In this document: one piece after another, positions 1-12,000 of the stretch | Layout of the letters: each line of letters opens with the position of its first letter | Numbering within the stretch: position 1 is the first letter of the stretch | Assembly (NCBI GenBank): GCA_003313425.1 | Contig: NHZP01000019.1 | Span: forward strand, 248,001-312,000 | Source of the DNA: Pseudopyrenochaeta lycopersici | Lineage: Eukaryota > Ascomycota > Dothideomycetes > Pleosporales > Pseudopyrenochaetaceae | Direction: 5' to 3' | Length of the DNA: 64,000 bases | Program-made: the position numbers and the translations under genes | Notes under the pieces: model-generated | Database searches by the model: none | What the model was told of the DNA's origin: nothing | The model's input: the letters and a program-made list of their open reading frames with translations, nothing else

Positions 1-250
1 TAGGATAGGAAACGTGGTGTGCGAGGTGCAGATAAGACTGTCAGGTATGGCGTTAGTTTGCGTCTCGGCACGGTCGGAGGCGCTTTGTCCCACGTACCTC
101 ACTCTCCAAGATGCTGTCCTTTGTTTTTATCGCACTGTTTTGCAGATTCTGATTTGAAGTGCCGTTGGATTGTTGATGCTGGTCCAGAGGTGAAGAAGGA
201 TCGAGATCAATCAAGCCCGTGTTGAGCTCCACGCGCGGTGCTTCAGACAT
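1..250 (-). CDS. Partial gene of unknown function, 5' end only
   Basis: Only the first coding exon (98-250, 51 codons) and the start of the second (1-37) are in the window; the rest lies off the left edge. The ATG is at 248-250. The first 51 residues are polar and rich in Ser, Asn and Gln, with no recognisable domain or signal peptide. The exon ends at a GTACGT donor. The proposed intron (38-97, 60 nt) has a CTAAC branch-like site and a CAG acceptor, and reading continues in phase 0 to the edge. The family cannot be named from this fragment. It could be spurious, but the intron signals are good. Confidence 0.5.
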
Positions 251-1146
251 GTTTGAGGCCGGCAGTTACTTTCAGATATCTTCAGTTGAGCAAGGGTTGG
301 AGCGGGGTATGGCTGGTGGATGGAGTGTATAAGCTGAGAATTAAAGCAGAGGAAATCAACAGAGACTATGGAATCGTTGTACAAAGCAATGACGCTAGGT
401 ATTTGGGCAGGCGCGACTGTCGTGTGCGCAATTTTGCCATGACGTTGTGGTCAATACGCAACAAACAAATCATGGCCGTGCCACTGCCAGCATCGCACCA
501 TACAGGTTTCACTTTCTCAGCATCCTATGTCATAGGTACGAACGAGCACCCCTTGTCGCAGTCCCTCCACGGCGCGTTGCTGCGTGTCAAGCTGCTCTTT
601 TCGTGGGGTGCCTTATGCTTTCCATTTTCGTGATGCCCCTAATTTGGGCAGTTTCGCATGTGAAAGCCGGTCTTAGCTCCTCAACCCTTTGCATGACGCA
701 ATAGCACGCTTGATGTAAACTCCAACACCATCTCAAGACATGATCCCTCGTGAATCTCCCTGAATACTTTATGCTCTCGTGATCACCCACCTGATGAAGA
801 GGTAAGACCTTGCGTCTGTCAGGTCCCGGTGCATGTGTCCCTGCGTCAAACCCCCTGTCCAATGAGACCAGCCATCCGTCAGGCAGTACATTTCACGTTT
901 GATATGCTCTTTTCCCCTCGGTGCAAATCAACACTGCAGTGCCTGATCATTTTGCAGACGTCATGCGGAATCAGAAGTAAAGTCTCCCATACGGTCAAAT
1001 CAAGCTAACCTCTATTGGCCTTGTGGCTGAAAGGCTCCTCGGAGAGTCAGGTGCACTCATTTTGATCTCGCTGATGTCGATTCAAGTTCAGGTCCATAAC
1101 ATCGTTACATTTTTCGATAAAGAGCTCTCGGAGTTCAAAGCTCCTT
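251..1146. other. Intergenic, no gene seen
   Basis: This stretch separates the start of the left-edge gene from the 3' end of the oxidoreductase. Short open frames here have no family-like composition, and I see no intron-supported gene, tRNA or repeat. It should hold the promoter of the left-edge gene. Confidence 0.5.
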
Positions 1147-2248
1147 CTACAAGCCAACATCGATGGGTATGTTCTCTCTCATCGATGCTTTTATCGCATC
1201 GCAAACTTTTACTGCTTGCAGTCCCTCAGAGCCCGAACATCGCGGAGCTTCCTCACCCCGAATAACCTCAATGAAATTCTTTATTTGAAGTTCAAAAGGA
1301 ATACTCAGTTCTGGTATTTCAAACTTGTTGCTTTGTAGTTGCTCAGTCCAGCTCTTATTTCCCGTCTTATACGTCCAGTGTGTTAAATCAGGAATACTTA
1401 AACTTCCTTCCGAACCGAACACCCTATAAAAGTCCTGTCCGATCTTGGGAATGGTTGGGTTCTCGCCCGTTCCAGCCTCGAAATTATGAGGCGATGGGAC
1501 TGCATCTGAGAGCAGAAACGTGCCTACCATACCGTTGGCGAACCTGAGCGTGATGGCTGCACCCTCTTCTGCTGAGTATCCTCTCTGGCTCAGTGACTTC
1601 TCAGCATATACACGAATGATAGGACCGAATAGATGATGAAGGATATCGACCTCATGGATGAGGTTGATAAGGATAGGACCCGCTGAGTCGAGGCGTCGCC
1701 AATCAGTCGGAGGATCAAAATACGACAGTGGTTTGAAAGTCGTCCATAAGCCATTTACAGCAATGAGACGACCTAGCGAAGGAATTAACTCCTTTGTAGC
1801 CACTACATAGGGATTGAAGCGGCGATGATGTCCAATCAATAAATGCCGATCATGTTTCACAGCGCATTCTATCTGCATCTCGTTCAGCGCTCTTACGCCG
1901 CAATCATGTGGAAGAACATACCAGGTCCCGGCCACTGACTACATCAACTGATATCGGCTTCTCACAAAGCACATGAACAGAGCTCTCAAGTAGCTCCTTT
2001 GAGATTGGCACATGCGTGTGATTCGGCGTACAGACTAACGCAGCATCTGGTTTGCAGGAGCTCAACATCGCCTGAACAGATTCGTACCAGGGGCATGCGA
2101 GCTTTGTGGCGACGTCTCGTGCAGCTGGGTTGGGATCAACGATACATGCGAGTTCTGCACCAGGTACTTTGAGCACGGCTGCGGCGTGCCTGGGCCCAAT
2201 CAAGCCAGTCCCAATAACAGCAATCCTGATTGGAGTTGTGAAAGTCAT
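1147..2248 (-). CDS. Gfo/Idh/MocA family NAD(P)-dependent oxidoreductase
   Basis: Two exons (1922-2248 and 1147-1872) are joined across a 49-nt intron with GTATGT donor, GCTGAAC branch and CAG acceptor, giving about 350 residues, the usual size for this family. The N-terminus carries a Rossmann nucleotide-binding motif (GTGLIGPRHA, about residues 11-20). The family EKP motif (CEKPIS, about residues 95-100) supplies the conserved Lys. The C-terminal half has the alpha/beta fold features of sugar or inositol dehydrogenases (EVDILHHLFG, a conserved histidine region). The start at 2248 was chosen because it lies just before the Rossmann strand; upstream codons do not look like this protein. The family oxidises or reduces sugars, inositols or other polyols using NAD(P). 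The substrate cannot be read from the sequence. Confidence 0.88.
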
Positions 2249-4525
2249 TATCGATTTGCAGGCCGTTTGTTTTCGTCCACTATCAATTGCCGATTGTCGA
2301 AGATGTAAGATACCGTAAAAAAAATGCTCGAGGGGACTACGTATACATGTTGCGAAATCGTATCCAAAGATAATCAAGTTGAAATAGAAGTTGAAATACG
2401 AGCCATCTGAAAGCTCGCATAGTCCAACTGTATCCGAGCAAACCCTTCTGTTAACATAATTCAATACCCGATTCTATCGGCTACTATCATGTTACGGAGG
2501 AAAAAGACTTATCCAACCAGCTAGTCCATACTTTGAATCAGGAGTTGATGGGTTCCTCAACGGATACCCAGCGTGTGGTCTTACCCTCGGATATCAATAC
2601 CATCATAATCAGGCTGTCATATTGTATACAGTGTGCAAAGGCTACAGAGCCTACTTTGTGCCTTGGCAAGGAACGATGAAGGATCAGGGGTATGTCTGGG
2701 CGAGATGTGTTGATCCTCTTCAGCTCCCGTCATGTAAAACGTGGATGTTTGCATTAAATTGTCGCTATTCATGTTCCCTGCCCAGACACAATCTCATCGC
2801 CGTCCGTGAGGCCCTACAATTGCTGTGGGTGACATCTCACAAGCGAAGACGCCCCCTTCCCACGTGGATTTTGACTACGTTACCGTGGTTTTGCATCTGG
2901 GCCGAGGCCACATTGGCGATGGCGAATGCCAGACACCAACATCAATATCCAGGCCGTGCCGCAGCTCAACTGGGATTAGCTACCGGACTAGTTCGAGTGC
3001 TCTGGTTATCGTTTGAGCTGGATGCACACGTGAGGTGCCAATAAAGCAGCGCATGAACTGAGTCACTCAGCTGTGGTACGCCTCCGCACCTTGATCGAGT
3101 AGCGGTGACGCTGTGGACTGTTGGCAGTGTGCCTTTGGTTCCAATTTTGCCCTGTAACATTCTGTTCCTGGGCAATTGAGGCGGTCACCATGGAGATGCG
3201 GTGTAACAACTGTGCAAGTGTACAGCAGTCTTGCACGCGTTCAGTAGCGAGGATTTTGAGCAGGCCTTACGCTTACGTACACCATGGTTTAGTTCCAACT
3301 TTCGGACATATGGGAAGATGAGGAGGTGCTGCGCTGTTGTGGGTGGAGAGCCGCTCCCTTGCCAGCCTTGTGGGGAGAGCATGTGAGGCCGAAAAGGCGG
3401 GGAGCTGTTGGACCTGCAGGGGCCAAAACAAGGGCGGCCACAAGGGCTTCTTACCTCCACGCGACAGTGGGGGTTATTTCCCAGCCCCTCACCACTGCTC
3501 AATCGCGCAATCAATACTGGGGCACGGCGCTCAACCGTTTTGGAGCTCTGCGATAATGCGCACTTGAAGCGCTGGCTAGCAAGGTTGATCATCAGTCTAG
3601 CCGGCCTCAGTCCTGGAACTGGGGACTGCCCAAGGGCCTTAACCGGCCAGGTTTGCGATAGCGAAGCAGACATCCACTGATCATGCGCGGCTCTAGATGT
3701 CCGCTTGCGTCCGGGAGCCGATCTCTTTTCGCCATTGGGGGTTGCCCTGCCCGACTCAGCCTTAGCCTGGCGTCAGCGTCGCTGGCGACAGACCATTGGG
3801 GGTGATTTGAGGTCGTGGCAGCCACTCAGCGGCACACAAAACCAGCTGCACCTCAAACCTCACCGCAGACACAGAGGCGAGGGCGCTATCACGGGAAGCG
3901 CAGCAATCATGCAGCCGGTCACAGGGGGTGGCAGTCAAACGCGCAGCAAGCGGTCCAGCTTGTTGCCTGCTAAACAGTCAATACCGCTCCGAGCCCTTGG
4001 AAGTGATAGTCTTCATGGTGAAGGCGTGTCCCAATCTGTCACAATATCGTAAGGAAGCGCCTATCAGCTGCGGCAGGAGTTGAGCCCAAGAACGTTGGTC
4101 GGTTGGCAAGGTCATGGCAGCCAGCCTGTGACGATCGAGACGGGCGACGAGCGAATGTGGCGCGCTCCGAATCCTGGCTAAGTGCCTGCCGCTGCGATAC
4201 CGTACCCACCGCGGCCTGCGTTATCATCTTCACCTCGCTGCCCGTGACTTTTCTCTCCTCCTCATCATTCACGCCATCGTCGCGAACACTCCAAAAACCG
4301 CATTGCCAGTGCTCCCTTGGGTCTGAGATCATACCCACTCTACCCACCCGATTCCTCGGTACGCCAGCAACGTCAGCCTGAGAAACGACATGGTCAAAGC
4401 GCTCGCCCACCGCAATCCAGCACCAGTGACCGCTATCGCTGCCACTCAAAAGCGATACTGAGCACGCGACATCCCGACAGCTCTCCCTCTGCGGAGGCGA
4501 GAGCCTGTTAGGGCTGCTCAGCAGC
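2249..4525. other. 2.3 kb gene-poor stretch
   Basis: This long interval lies between divergently transcribed genes. Its right half (about 3300-4500) is GC-rich and so contains many chance open frames on both strands. None shows a known domain or good splice signals. I see no transposase, terminal repeats or tRNA. The last few hundred bases should be the promoter and 5' leader of the membrane protein gene. Confidence 0.5.
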
Positions 4526-6276
4526 ATGATAATACCTCGCGACCTCTTCAACGCCTCGCCGCCAGATCGCCGCACCCGCGTAGCAAACAACCCTACTCTT
4601 CTCTACAGCTGGTGGTGCACCGTCTTCTCCATCGTCATCATAGGCTTCCGATTATCTGGCCGCTACATCCGCAATGAACGGCTTTTTCGCGAGGACAAGA
4701 TCATGGCCTGGAGCGTCATTCCGCTCGTCGCTCGCATGGGTTTCGTGCATGTGGTCCTCATCTATGGCACCAACAACGTCGATATCACAGATCTCGTAGA
4801 TCCCGTCAAGATCCGCCGCCGTGAGATTGGTTCACAAATGGTCCTCGCCGCTAGGATCTTCTATGCTATGTTGTACGTACATTCTTTTGTCGTGTTCGCA
4901 CTTTTGACTAACACGTGCCCAGCATCTGGATGGCTAAATTCACCGTTTCTGAATTTCTGAAACGCCTGACGGAACGCTTCTGGAAGAAAGGCTACGAATG
5001 GGGCTTGCGTGGTATCCGCATATTCCTCATTGTCACTTTCGTCATGGTCTTTATTGCTACATTAGCAGAGTGCCGCCCTACCACTCACTACTGGCAAGTC
5101 ATTCCGGATCCAGGACCGCAATGCCGGCAAGGCTACGCACAGCTCCTTACTATGGGCATCACTGATATCATTACGGACGTGCTGCTCGTCGCCTTTCCCA
5201 TTCCGATCATCGTTCAATCTGGCATGCCTATAAAGCGGAAGATCTCTCTCATCGGACTCTTCTCATTGTCCATCATCCTGATCATCGTTACGGCTGCGCG
5301 GATGCCCTCAGTCATTGCTAAGAAAGGTCTACAACAATTTCGTACAGTATTCGCATCATCAGAGATTCTTGCTGCCGCCATCGTTTCCAACGCCATCATC
5401 CTAGGCTCATTCCTGCGCGATAGAGGCATCAAGAAACAGAAATTTAAAGCTCCTTCGACTACAGACAGCATGGAACGTAGAGGATCAGCACGAAGATATC
5501 CAAACCCAGCATGTAGCAGTGACGAAGATCTTGCACGATCACTTGGCTACCGGACAAAGCCGGAACTCGCCGAGAAGGCTTCTAGTTTACCGAGGCCAGC
5601 ACCTGTGGCTGACCTCGATCTATTGTCGTCGAATAAACAGCCTGGACCTTTCGCAGACAACAGCTGGCAATTTCCGGGGCAGGAGCCCAACATGCTGCAG
5701 ACAAATGGGGATGCAAATCGGAAAGCAGAGGATTTACGTGATCCATTGCCGAGTCCACGCGGCGGAAGACGCGTGTCTTGGTTTGATGTGGGCGGCCTTC
5801 TGGACAATTCGGCAGTTGCGCCCTCACCAACCGATTCGGTCATCACGCACGACTTCGCATCTCAACCCAGAAGAGGGTCTAGAGCCTCTAACTCGATAAT
5901 GACGAACGCTCGGGCATATCCACCCCCAGCCAGGCGGTCATCACGGCTTTCACAACAATCGGAAGACTATGAGATGTCTGTCCGGCCGAGCCATCAATTG
6001 CAGGATCCGGGCGGTTTACTCTCTGAGGACCCTGAGCAAGAAGCAGCCCAGTCCTTCCCGTCTCCACCGTCACGCTCCTCAGCCGGATTCGCTCTACGCA
6101 ATGAGCCATCTTCGTCCCTCCACCGCACTTCTACACAGACAAGCTATGACGTCCCATCATTACAAGATGCAGGCGGACTACTTGCTTCCCGCCAATATGC
6201 GCCGATTAAGCGCAGCACGACCCATACCAGTTACGACGTCCCATCGTTAAAGGACGCCGGTGGTCTGCTTTCCTGA
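4526..6276 (+). CDS. Pth11-like seven-helix rhodopsin-fold membrane protein
   Basis: Exons 4526-4872 and 4923-6276 are joined across a 50-nt intron (GTACGT donor, GACTAAC branch, CAG acceptor), giving 566 residues. The first ~320 residues hold several hydrophobic helices, including segments around 28-48, 60-85, 150-175 and 215-290. Conserved features of the fungal rhodopsin/Pth11-like integral membrane family are present, such as the Trp/Lys-rich loop after the third helix and the Ser-Asn-Ala-Ile-Ile-Leu-Gly end of the last helix. The long cytoplasmic tail is disordered and rich in Ser and Pro. It repeats a short D-x-G-G-L-L motif at least four times, the last copy at the extreme C-terminus. 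Family members are predicted surface receptors; some sense host surfaces in plant pathogens. Ligand and signalling partner are unknown here. Confidence 0.85.
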
Positions 6277-6980
6277 CCATCTATTATTTTCAAAGTTTCT
6301 TCTCCTTTTGCGTGATACCCTAGCCCTCGTGGCTTCCCTTGCATTTGCATAGCCTGCCTACTGCTTCTGCGTTGTTTCTTTATGTTATCATATGTGCTCG
6401 ATATTCCCACATGGCTGGCGTTTAATGGGGTATGATTTATGGATGATGTCATGGCGTGGCCGAAATCTTTGGGGCTGCAGTTGATTTATCGCTATGCATT
6501 AGCATGGACGATCGAGCTCAAAGATTTCGCCTGTAGATAGTTGGGTAGGAATACGGTTGGGCTTGAGCATAATTGCCACAATGGTCGAGAGTAGTAGAGT
6601 TGATGTTGCGCACGTCAAGCCCGGCACATTGCCCGATCAATTAGATGAATATAATATACAGACTTCGGCTCCTGATGCTCTCTTACCCGGAAACTTGGCG
6701 CTAATCGCGTAGCACAAATGATCGACGCACCAAACAAATGAACAACGGCTTTGCATCCCGACCTTACGGGTCGCTAAATTAAACGTGGAGGCGTGCGACG
6801 AGTCGGTGTTCGGGGATTATTCAGGACGTTCATGATGCTTGCCGTCAACGGCTTTTGCGGGAAACCTGCATAAGATAGGGTCAAAGCTTTCATGCATCGC
6901 CGATTTCTTTATGCTTTTCTCCAGCTCCTGGTCGCTTGTTCCCCGCCTCGTTCACGATCACAGTAGAGCGTCAACCCCCA
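6277..6980. other. Intergenic, promoter of JmjC gene
   Basis: This contains the 3' region of the membrane protein gene and the upstream region of the JmjC gene, both on the plus strand. I see no further gene, tRNA or repeat. Confidence 0.5.
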
Positions 6981-8558
6981 ATGATGCAAGATGATACGCC
7001 TACGCTACTAGATATCATTCAATTAACCCGCTCTGAACTCACTACAGCAAGCAAAGACGATCCCATCCGCGAATGCGGCCGCGCTGCGCTCTCGCTTCTG
7101 CGCTCCGATCCCGAGCTATGCCTAAAGCTTGCGTATCAGAAGTTGCATGATGTGCCGTACAAAGAGGTGAAGACATGCTGGAGACGGTTGTATACGGATG
7201 CGAGCTTGTGGAAGGTGGTGCGACTAGTCGAGAAGCGAGAAAAAGCAAAGCTAGGTAATGAAGAGTTGGAAAGCAACGAAGATGAACTGAGCAATAGACG
7301 ACGAAACTGGGACTGGATAGATGAGGCAGTCAGGTTGTTGGATATGACGCTCATCTTGACGGCTGCACCATGGAGGGAAGAGGTTGTAGCATTGTGGTTC
7401 ACAATTTTGAAGGAGATATTGCCTCCCCATGGTTCTCAAGCAGAGTCCCCCAATTTCCATGCCCCAGAACGACAAGTTAAGAGGAGAAAGCTATCTTCGT
7501 CCTGCGAAGCCTCGCGAATGCCATTAAGCTTCCCAACCGACCTTCCAGAGCCTCCACCTATGCTTCGGTACCCTATCCCTCGGGCGAACAGTCTGAGTTT
7601 ATCAGGTTTTCAGACACGAGTCTGTGACACTAAGACGCATACCCCACTCATTATAGCAGATGCGATACAGCACTGGCCTGCCCTTGACGAGCGACCATGG
7701 AACAGTCCAAGATATCTGCTGGAGCAGACACTCGGAGGTAGGAGGCTGGTGCCAGTCGAGATTGGGAAAAGCTATACCGATGATGGCTGGGGACAGCGGA
7801 TCGTGACTTTCCGAGAGTTTATGAAGACTTACATGCTCGACGCTGATACGAGCGGCGACGTGAAAATTGCGGAAAGATCCTGCACAAACAGCCTTTCAAG
7901 CAATGAACTAGATGTGAATCCAATCAACAACCCGCAAGAATTAAGTCAAGGAAAGACAAGACAAACAGGCTACCTAGCCCAACATGATCTTTTTGCCCAA
8001 GTCCCATCCCTCCGGGCCGATATCAGTATCCCAGATTACTGCTATTGCGATCCGGCGCCATCTCCACACCTTACACATATCAAACCCATATCAAAGCTCG
8101 ACGAGCCTCTCCTGAATGCCTGGTTTGGCCCAGCAGGTACTATCTCGCCTCTGCATACGGACCCGTATCACAACATCCTCGCACAGGTTGTGGGCTACAA
8201 GTACGTGAGATTGTATGCGCCTAGAGAAACGGAGAAGTTGTACCCGAGGAGCGTTGATGAAAATGGCGTGGATATGAGTAATACGAGTCAGGTGGATCTG
8301 GATGAAGCTATGCAAGTGTGGCCTGCAATAACATGCTGGAGCAAGGATAATGCGAGTCGAGGAGTTGCGGAGGAGATATCCAGTGTAGAGAAGGAGCTGA
8401 GGAGGAAGGACTTCGAGACTCGATTTTCACGCTTCAAGGATGCAGAGTATATTGAAGGTATCCTCGGACCGGGCGAGTGTCTTTACCTCCCTGTGGGATG
8501 GTGGCACTATGTAAGAAGCTTGACAACAAGTTTTAGTGTAAGCTTTTGGTTCAACTGA
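6981..8558 (+). CDS. JmjC-domain (cupin) Fe(II)/2-oxoglutarate dioxygenase, JMJD5/KDM8-like
   Basis: A single exon encodes 525 residues from the ATG at 6981; the frame extends a little upstream but without an ATG. The N-terminal ~200 residues are helical, as in JMJD5-type proteins. The JmjC core occupies the C-terminal ~330 residues. The iron ligands are visible: His and Asp in PLHTDPYHN (about residues 391-399) and the distal His in PVGWWHY near the C-terminus, followed by the typical SFSVSFWF ending strand. The Lys/Tyr-rich strand after the first motif (GYKYVRLYAP) is the expected 2-oxoglutarate contact region. Family members hydroxylate protein arginines or act on histones or tRNA. The actual substrate is not readable. 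The protein lies head-to-head in convergence with the histidine kinase gene. Confidence 0.88.
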   Translation: MMQDDTPTLLDIIQLTRSELTTASKDDPIRECGRAALSLLRSDPELCLKLAYQKLHDVPYKEVKTCWRRLYTDASLWKVVRLVEKREKAKLGNEELESNEDELSNRRRNWDWIDEAVRLLDMTLILTAAPWREEVVALWFTILKEILPPHGSQAESPNFHAPERQVKRRKLSSSCEASRMPLSFPTDLPEPPPMLRYPIPRANSLSLSGFQTRVCDTKTHTPLIIADAIQHWPALDERPWNSPRYLLEQTLGGRRLVPVEIGKSYTDDGWGQRIVTFREFMKTYMLDADTSGDVKIAERSCTNSLSSNELDVNPINNPQELSQGKTRQTGYLAQHDLFAQVPSLRADISIPDYCYCDPAPSPHLTHIKPISKLDEPLLNAWFGPAGTISPLHTDPYHNILAQVVGYKYVRLYAPRETEKLYPRSVDENGVDMSNTSQVDLDEAMQVWPAITCWSKDNASRGVAEEISSVEKELRRKDFETRFSRFKDAEYIEGILGPGECLYLPVGWWHYVRSLTTSFSVSFWFN

Positions 8559-9023
8559 ACCTCACTTCATTGCATTTCCCAATTTCTCACTCATCACCTC
8601 CCACTTCCTCGTTTTCAACATGGGAAACAGGCAATTAGAAGGGGGCAGCTCATGGTCTGTCACTCAATCATGTCCCGTTCCAGCGGCTCACCATACTCAT
8701 AATTATTCACAGTGTACAATTTTGAGCGACTCCCAAAATTCTATAATGTGTTCATTCCAGCTTCATCTATTCGTGATCCGTCGTTTAAGCTCATACTCGG
8801 GAGTACTACTATGCTACGCTAAAACAAATGCTAAACAGTATGAAACAAAAGTCAGGGCGGGCCAAAGGCCACGCCGAAGGAGCAGATATGGGTATAATCG
8901 CTATCCCTTTTACGCCCAAATGCGTACGCTATTGTCCAAGGCCCACTGCCAGCAATAAGCCTACTCAGTGCCCCTCTCGCTTGACCATGTGGACTTTAGG
9001 CTCTCATGCTGCTGATCTGCTTC
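8559..9023. other. Convergent 3' intergenic region
   Basis: This is the shared 3' space between the JmjC gene (+) and the histidine kinase gene (-). No further gene seen. Confidence 0.5.
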
Positions 9024-12000
9024 CTATTCCTGAATCTCGACCTGTTTTTGCACTGTATTGCTCTCATCAAGCGCCGTTATATCTACACTCACGAGGCGCT
9101 CTTTCTCATCAGTTCCATCCAGGTTCAGGAGCTCCTCGCGCATTTCAGCCTTCATTTTCACTTTCTCTTGCTCCAGTTCCAATTTCGCTTTGTCTTGACC
9201 TGTCACAACGCCTTTGAGCACGACCTCTAGCTCTGAGAGCCGCACCGGCTTAATCAAAAAGAGATTGATGCCGCTTGAGTTCGCTTCTTGTTGAATGTCT
9301 GCATCGGCTACGCCTGTCAAGGCGATGATTGTCACTTTGGGCAGCCCATTTCTGATTTCGTGGGCACGAATCTGACGTGTCGCTTCGAGACCATCCATCT
9401 CTGGCATGTTGATATCCATGAGCACCACATCAATATGCTTTGTTTCATCAGAGCCTGACAGAGACGAGTGTACAGTCCTGTAATGGTTGAGAGCTTCAAG
9501 ACCGTTCGTTGCGAGAACATGGCGATGCTCGAGTTTGTTGACGAAGGTGCGGAGAAGTCGAAGATTGATCGGATTGTCGTCAACGCAGAGACAATTTAGT
9601 GACCGTAATGGTTTCGAATAGACAGACTTCTTGGCTGAGGCCGTGCTAACTGCTCGTATTTCAGGAGCGCTACTCACTGAAGTCAGAATTGGCCGAGAGG
9701 CCTCGATCACACGCAATGTGTCAGGACTTTGCGGTGGTGTATTCTCCTTGAGACTGAGTTGCGTCATCTTTGGCAAACTAGAATCGGTGTCACTGGTATG
9801 CATCGCCAGGCGGTTGGCGTGCCGGTGAAGACATGACGATAACGCATTTGCCATTTTGTGGGGTCCAACAGGTTGGGATATACATTCGAAGATGATGCCT
9901 GGGACGGTGATCGCGGTCGTTGACTGAGCAGATGCCGCACCCTGGCAAACGACGATGACCGGCGCCTTCGATGCTAGCTCCGGGGTTTTGCTGTGCTGAG
10001 CGCGCAAATCCTTCGCACATACCTCAGTAGCAATGATTAGGTCGGGCGCAACAGAGCCATGACGGTCATCGCATCGTTTCATCCCGAACCATTCTTTGCA
10101 TAGACTGTCGAGAGCCTTCATGGACAGCTTCGTTGCCGTCTTATTCTTGAGACTCCGGACAAAATATTCCTCCTCTTCGTTGAAACCCACAAAGCATACA
10201 TTCAGCCCTTTCGTCTGCTTCCTGATATCCCGTAGTTGCTGCTCCTTGTCTTTCTCAGGACCGCTAGCATATAACGCTGGTGATATACTTGATTCTTTTA
10301 GTGGACAACTGACTGTGAACTTTGTGCCGCGCCCTTTTTCACTTCGAACTTCCACATCGCCTCCCAGGGACTCGACGATCTGCTTGACAATGCTGAGGCC
10401 CAATCCAGTACCTTGGCTCAAGGGATTTTCTTGCGCGAATGAGTGGAAAAGCCTGTCATTGACATAGTCTTGCGACATCCCAATGCCAGAGTCGGTGACG
10501 GAGAAGCGAAAATCGCAACACTCATCAGTTGCGCCTTTCTTCTTTTTGACTTCAAGTTTGACTTTGATGTATCCTGCAGGGGTATACTTCAAGCTATTGC
10601 CGAACAAATTCATAATCACACGGCGCCAGGCCCCGGGTTGAGTTCGAAAGACGTAATTGTCACACTGATTGATATCGAGGATTACTGTAATCGAAGGCTT
10701 GTCGGGCTCAGAAATGGATGATTCGTAAGTCTGTGCAGATGTCTTCGCGTACGAGTAGCCGGCGAATACGCTCTCGACCACATCCTCTGTTAAAACGCTC
10801 ATATCAACGTCGTTGATAAGTGTCATGATGTCATTTGTATGTGGCTGGCCAGGACTGATTATGTGCTTCGCGCTTGGAGTGCGCTTCTTTTGGCGTTTCG
10901 ATGCTCCCCTGGTTAGGTTGTTGATCTTAGCAAAGTCAAGGACCTGGACTGGTTAGTACATACATCTGGATGCATTCGGTAAGCTATTGCTACTTACATG
11001 ATTGATCGTCTCTAATAAAGTTTTGCCGCATGTCTCTATGGTCGCTACATGAGAAGTTTGTTGATTATCGAGAGAAGAGTCATTCAACAGGTCGGTCATG
11101 CCGAGGATGCCATGTAGGGGAGATCGCAGCTCATGACTGATTGAAGAAATAAAATCGGCCTTTGCTGCATCCGCTAATTTGGTATCCAGGCGGGCTATCT
11201 CCGCCATGACGGAATTGCTGAAAGCCGCCAGGTAGCTCAACTCTTGCTCACTGGTGAAGACACGCATGGGATCTGAACTCCAGATGATAGCGCTCGCAAA
11301 CCATCGATCGCGGTGCATGTCCCATAATGGATATAAAACTAAGCTCCGAGCCTTGGGAAAAACGCTCCTGAGGAAATTTTCATCGTCTATACTCCTCGTG
11401 GACTCTGACTTTCGAGATACGGTGAAGGGGAATCCATCAGAAAATTCTAACTCACCGCCACCCGCACCACCGCTTGACGGAGAATTGATAGCTGGCGTAC
11501 TGTCATCATCATCAAAATTGAATATTTGGCCATGTGAGTAAGACCGTAGAAGGTGTCGTAAGACACTCTCAGACATGGAATACTCAACTTCAGCAGTCAT
11601 AGAGCCACGATTGGTCTTGCTCAGGGCTGACCCAAGCAGAACACAGGGTTTGTCGGGTTCTGGCAATCCCTCTGACAAGTCATCGTCCACGAGTCCACCG
11701 AAAGTACTGATCTTAGCGTCAAAAAATGCAGCACCGTCTGTTTCCGTTGCATCAACGATCATGCTTGCGGCTCTACTGAAGGCAGCCCTAATCTCCGGAG
11801 CAATCCTATTTTTCTGATCGTTGTCCGCTGATGATGTTGTCTTAGTGGTTACGTCGGAAACGCGAGTATCGGGCATTGTGTCGGACATAGGCGTGGGAGC
11901 TGTGCTCGCAGGGTGGATGCTGGATGGTGTTGCAGTCCTCGGGCTTGTCACACTCTGCACACTTGACTCCACACTATCATATCGATTAAGTACATGCGAT

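Noticed and set aside
3185..4500. Several open frames on both strands in a GC-rich gene-poor region
   Set aside because: They overlap in many frames, lack splice signals and resemble no family. GC-rich DNA has few stop codons by chance.
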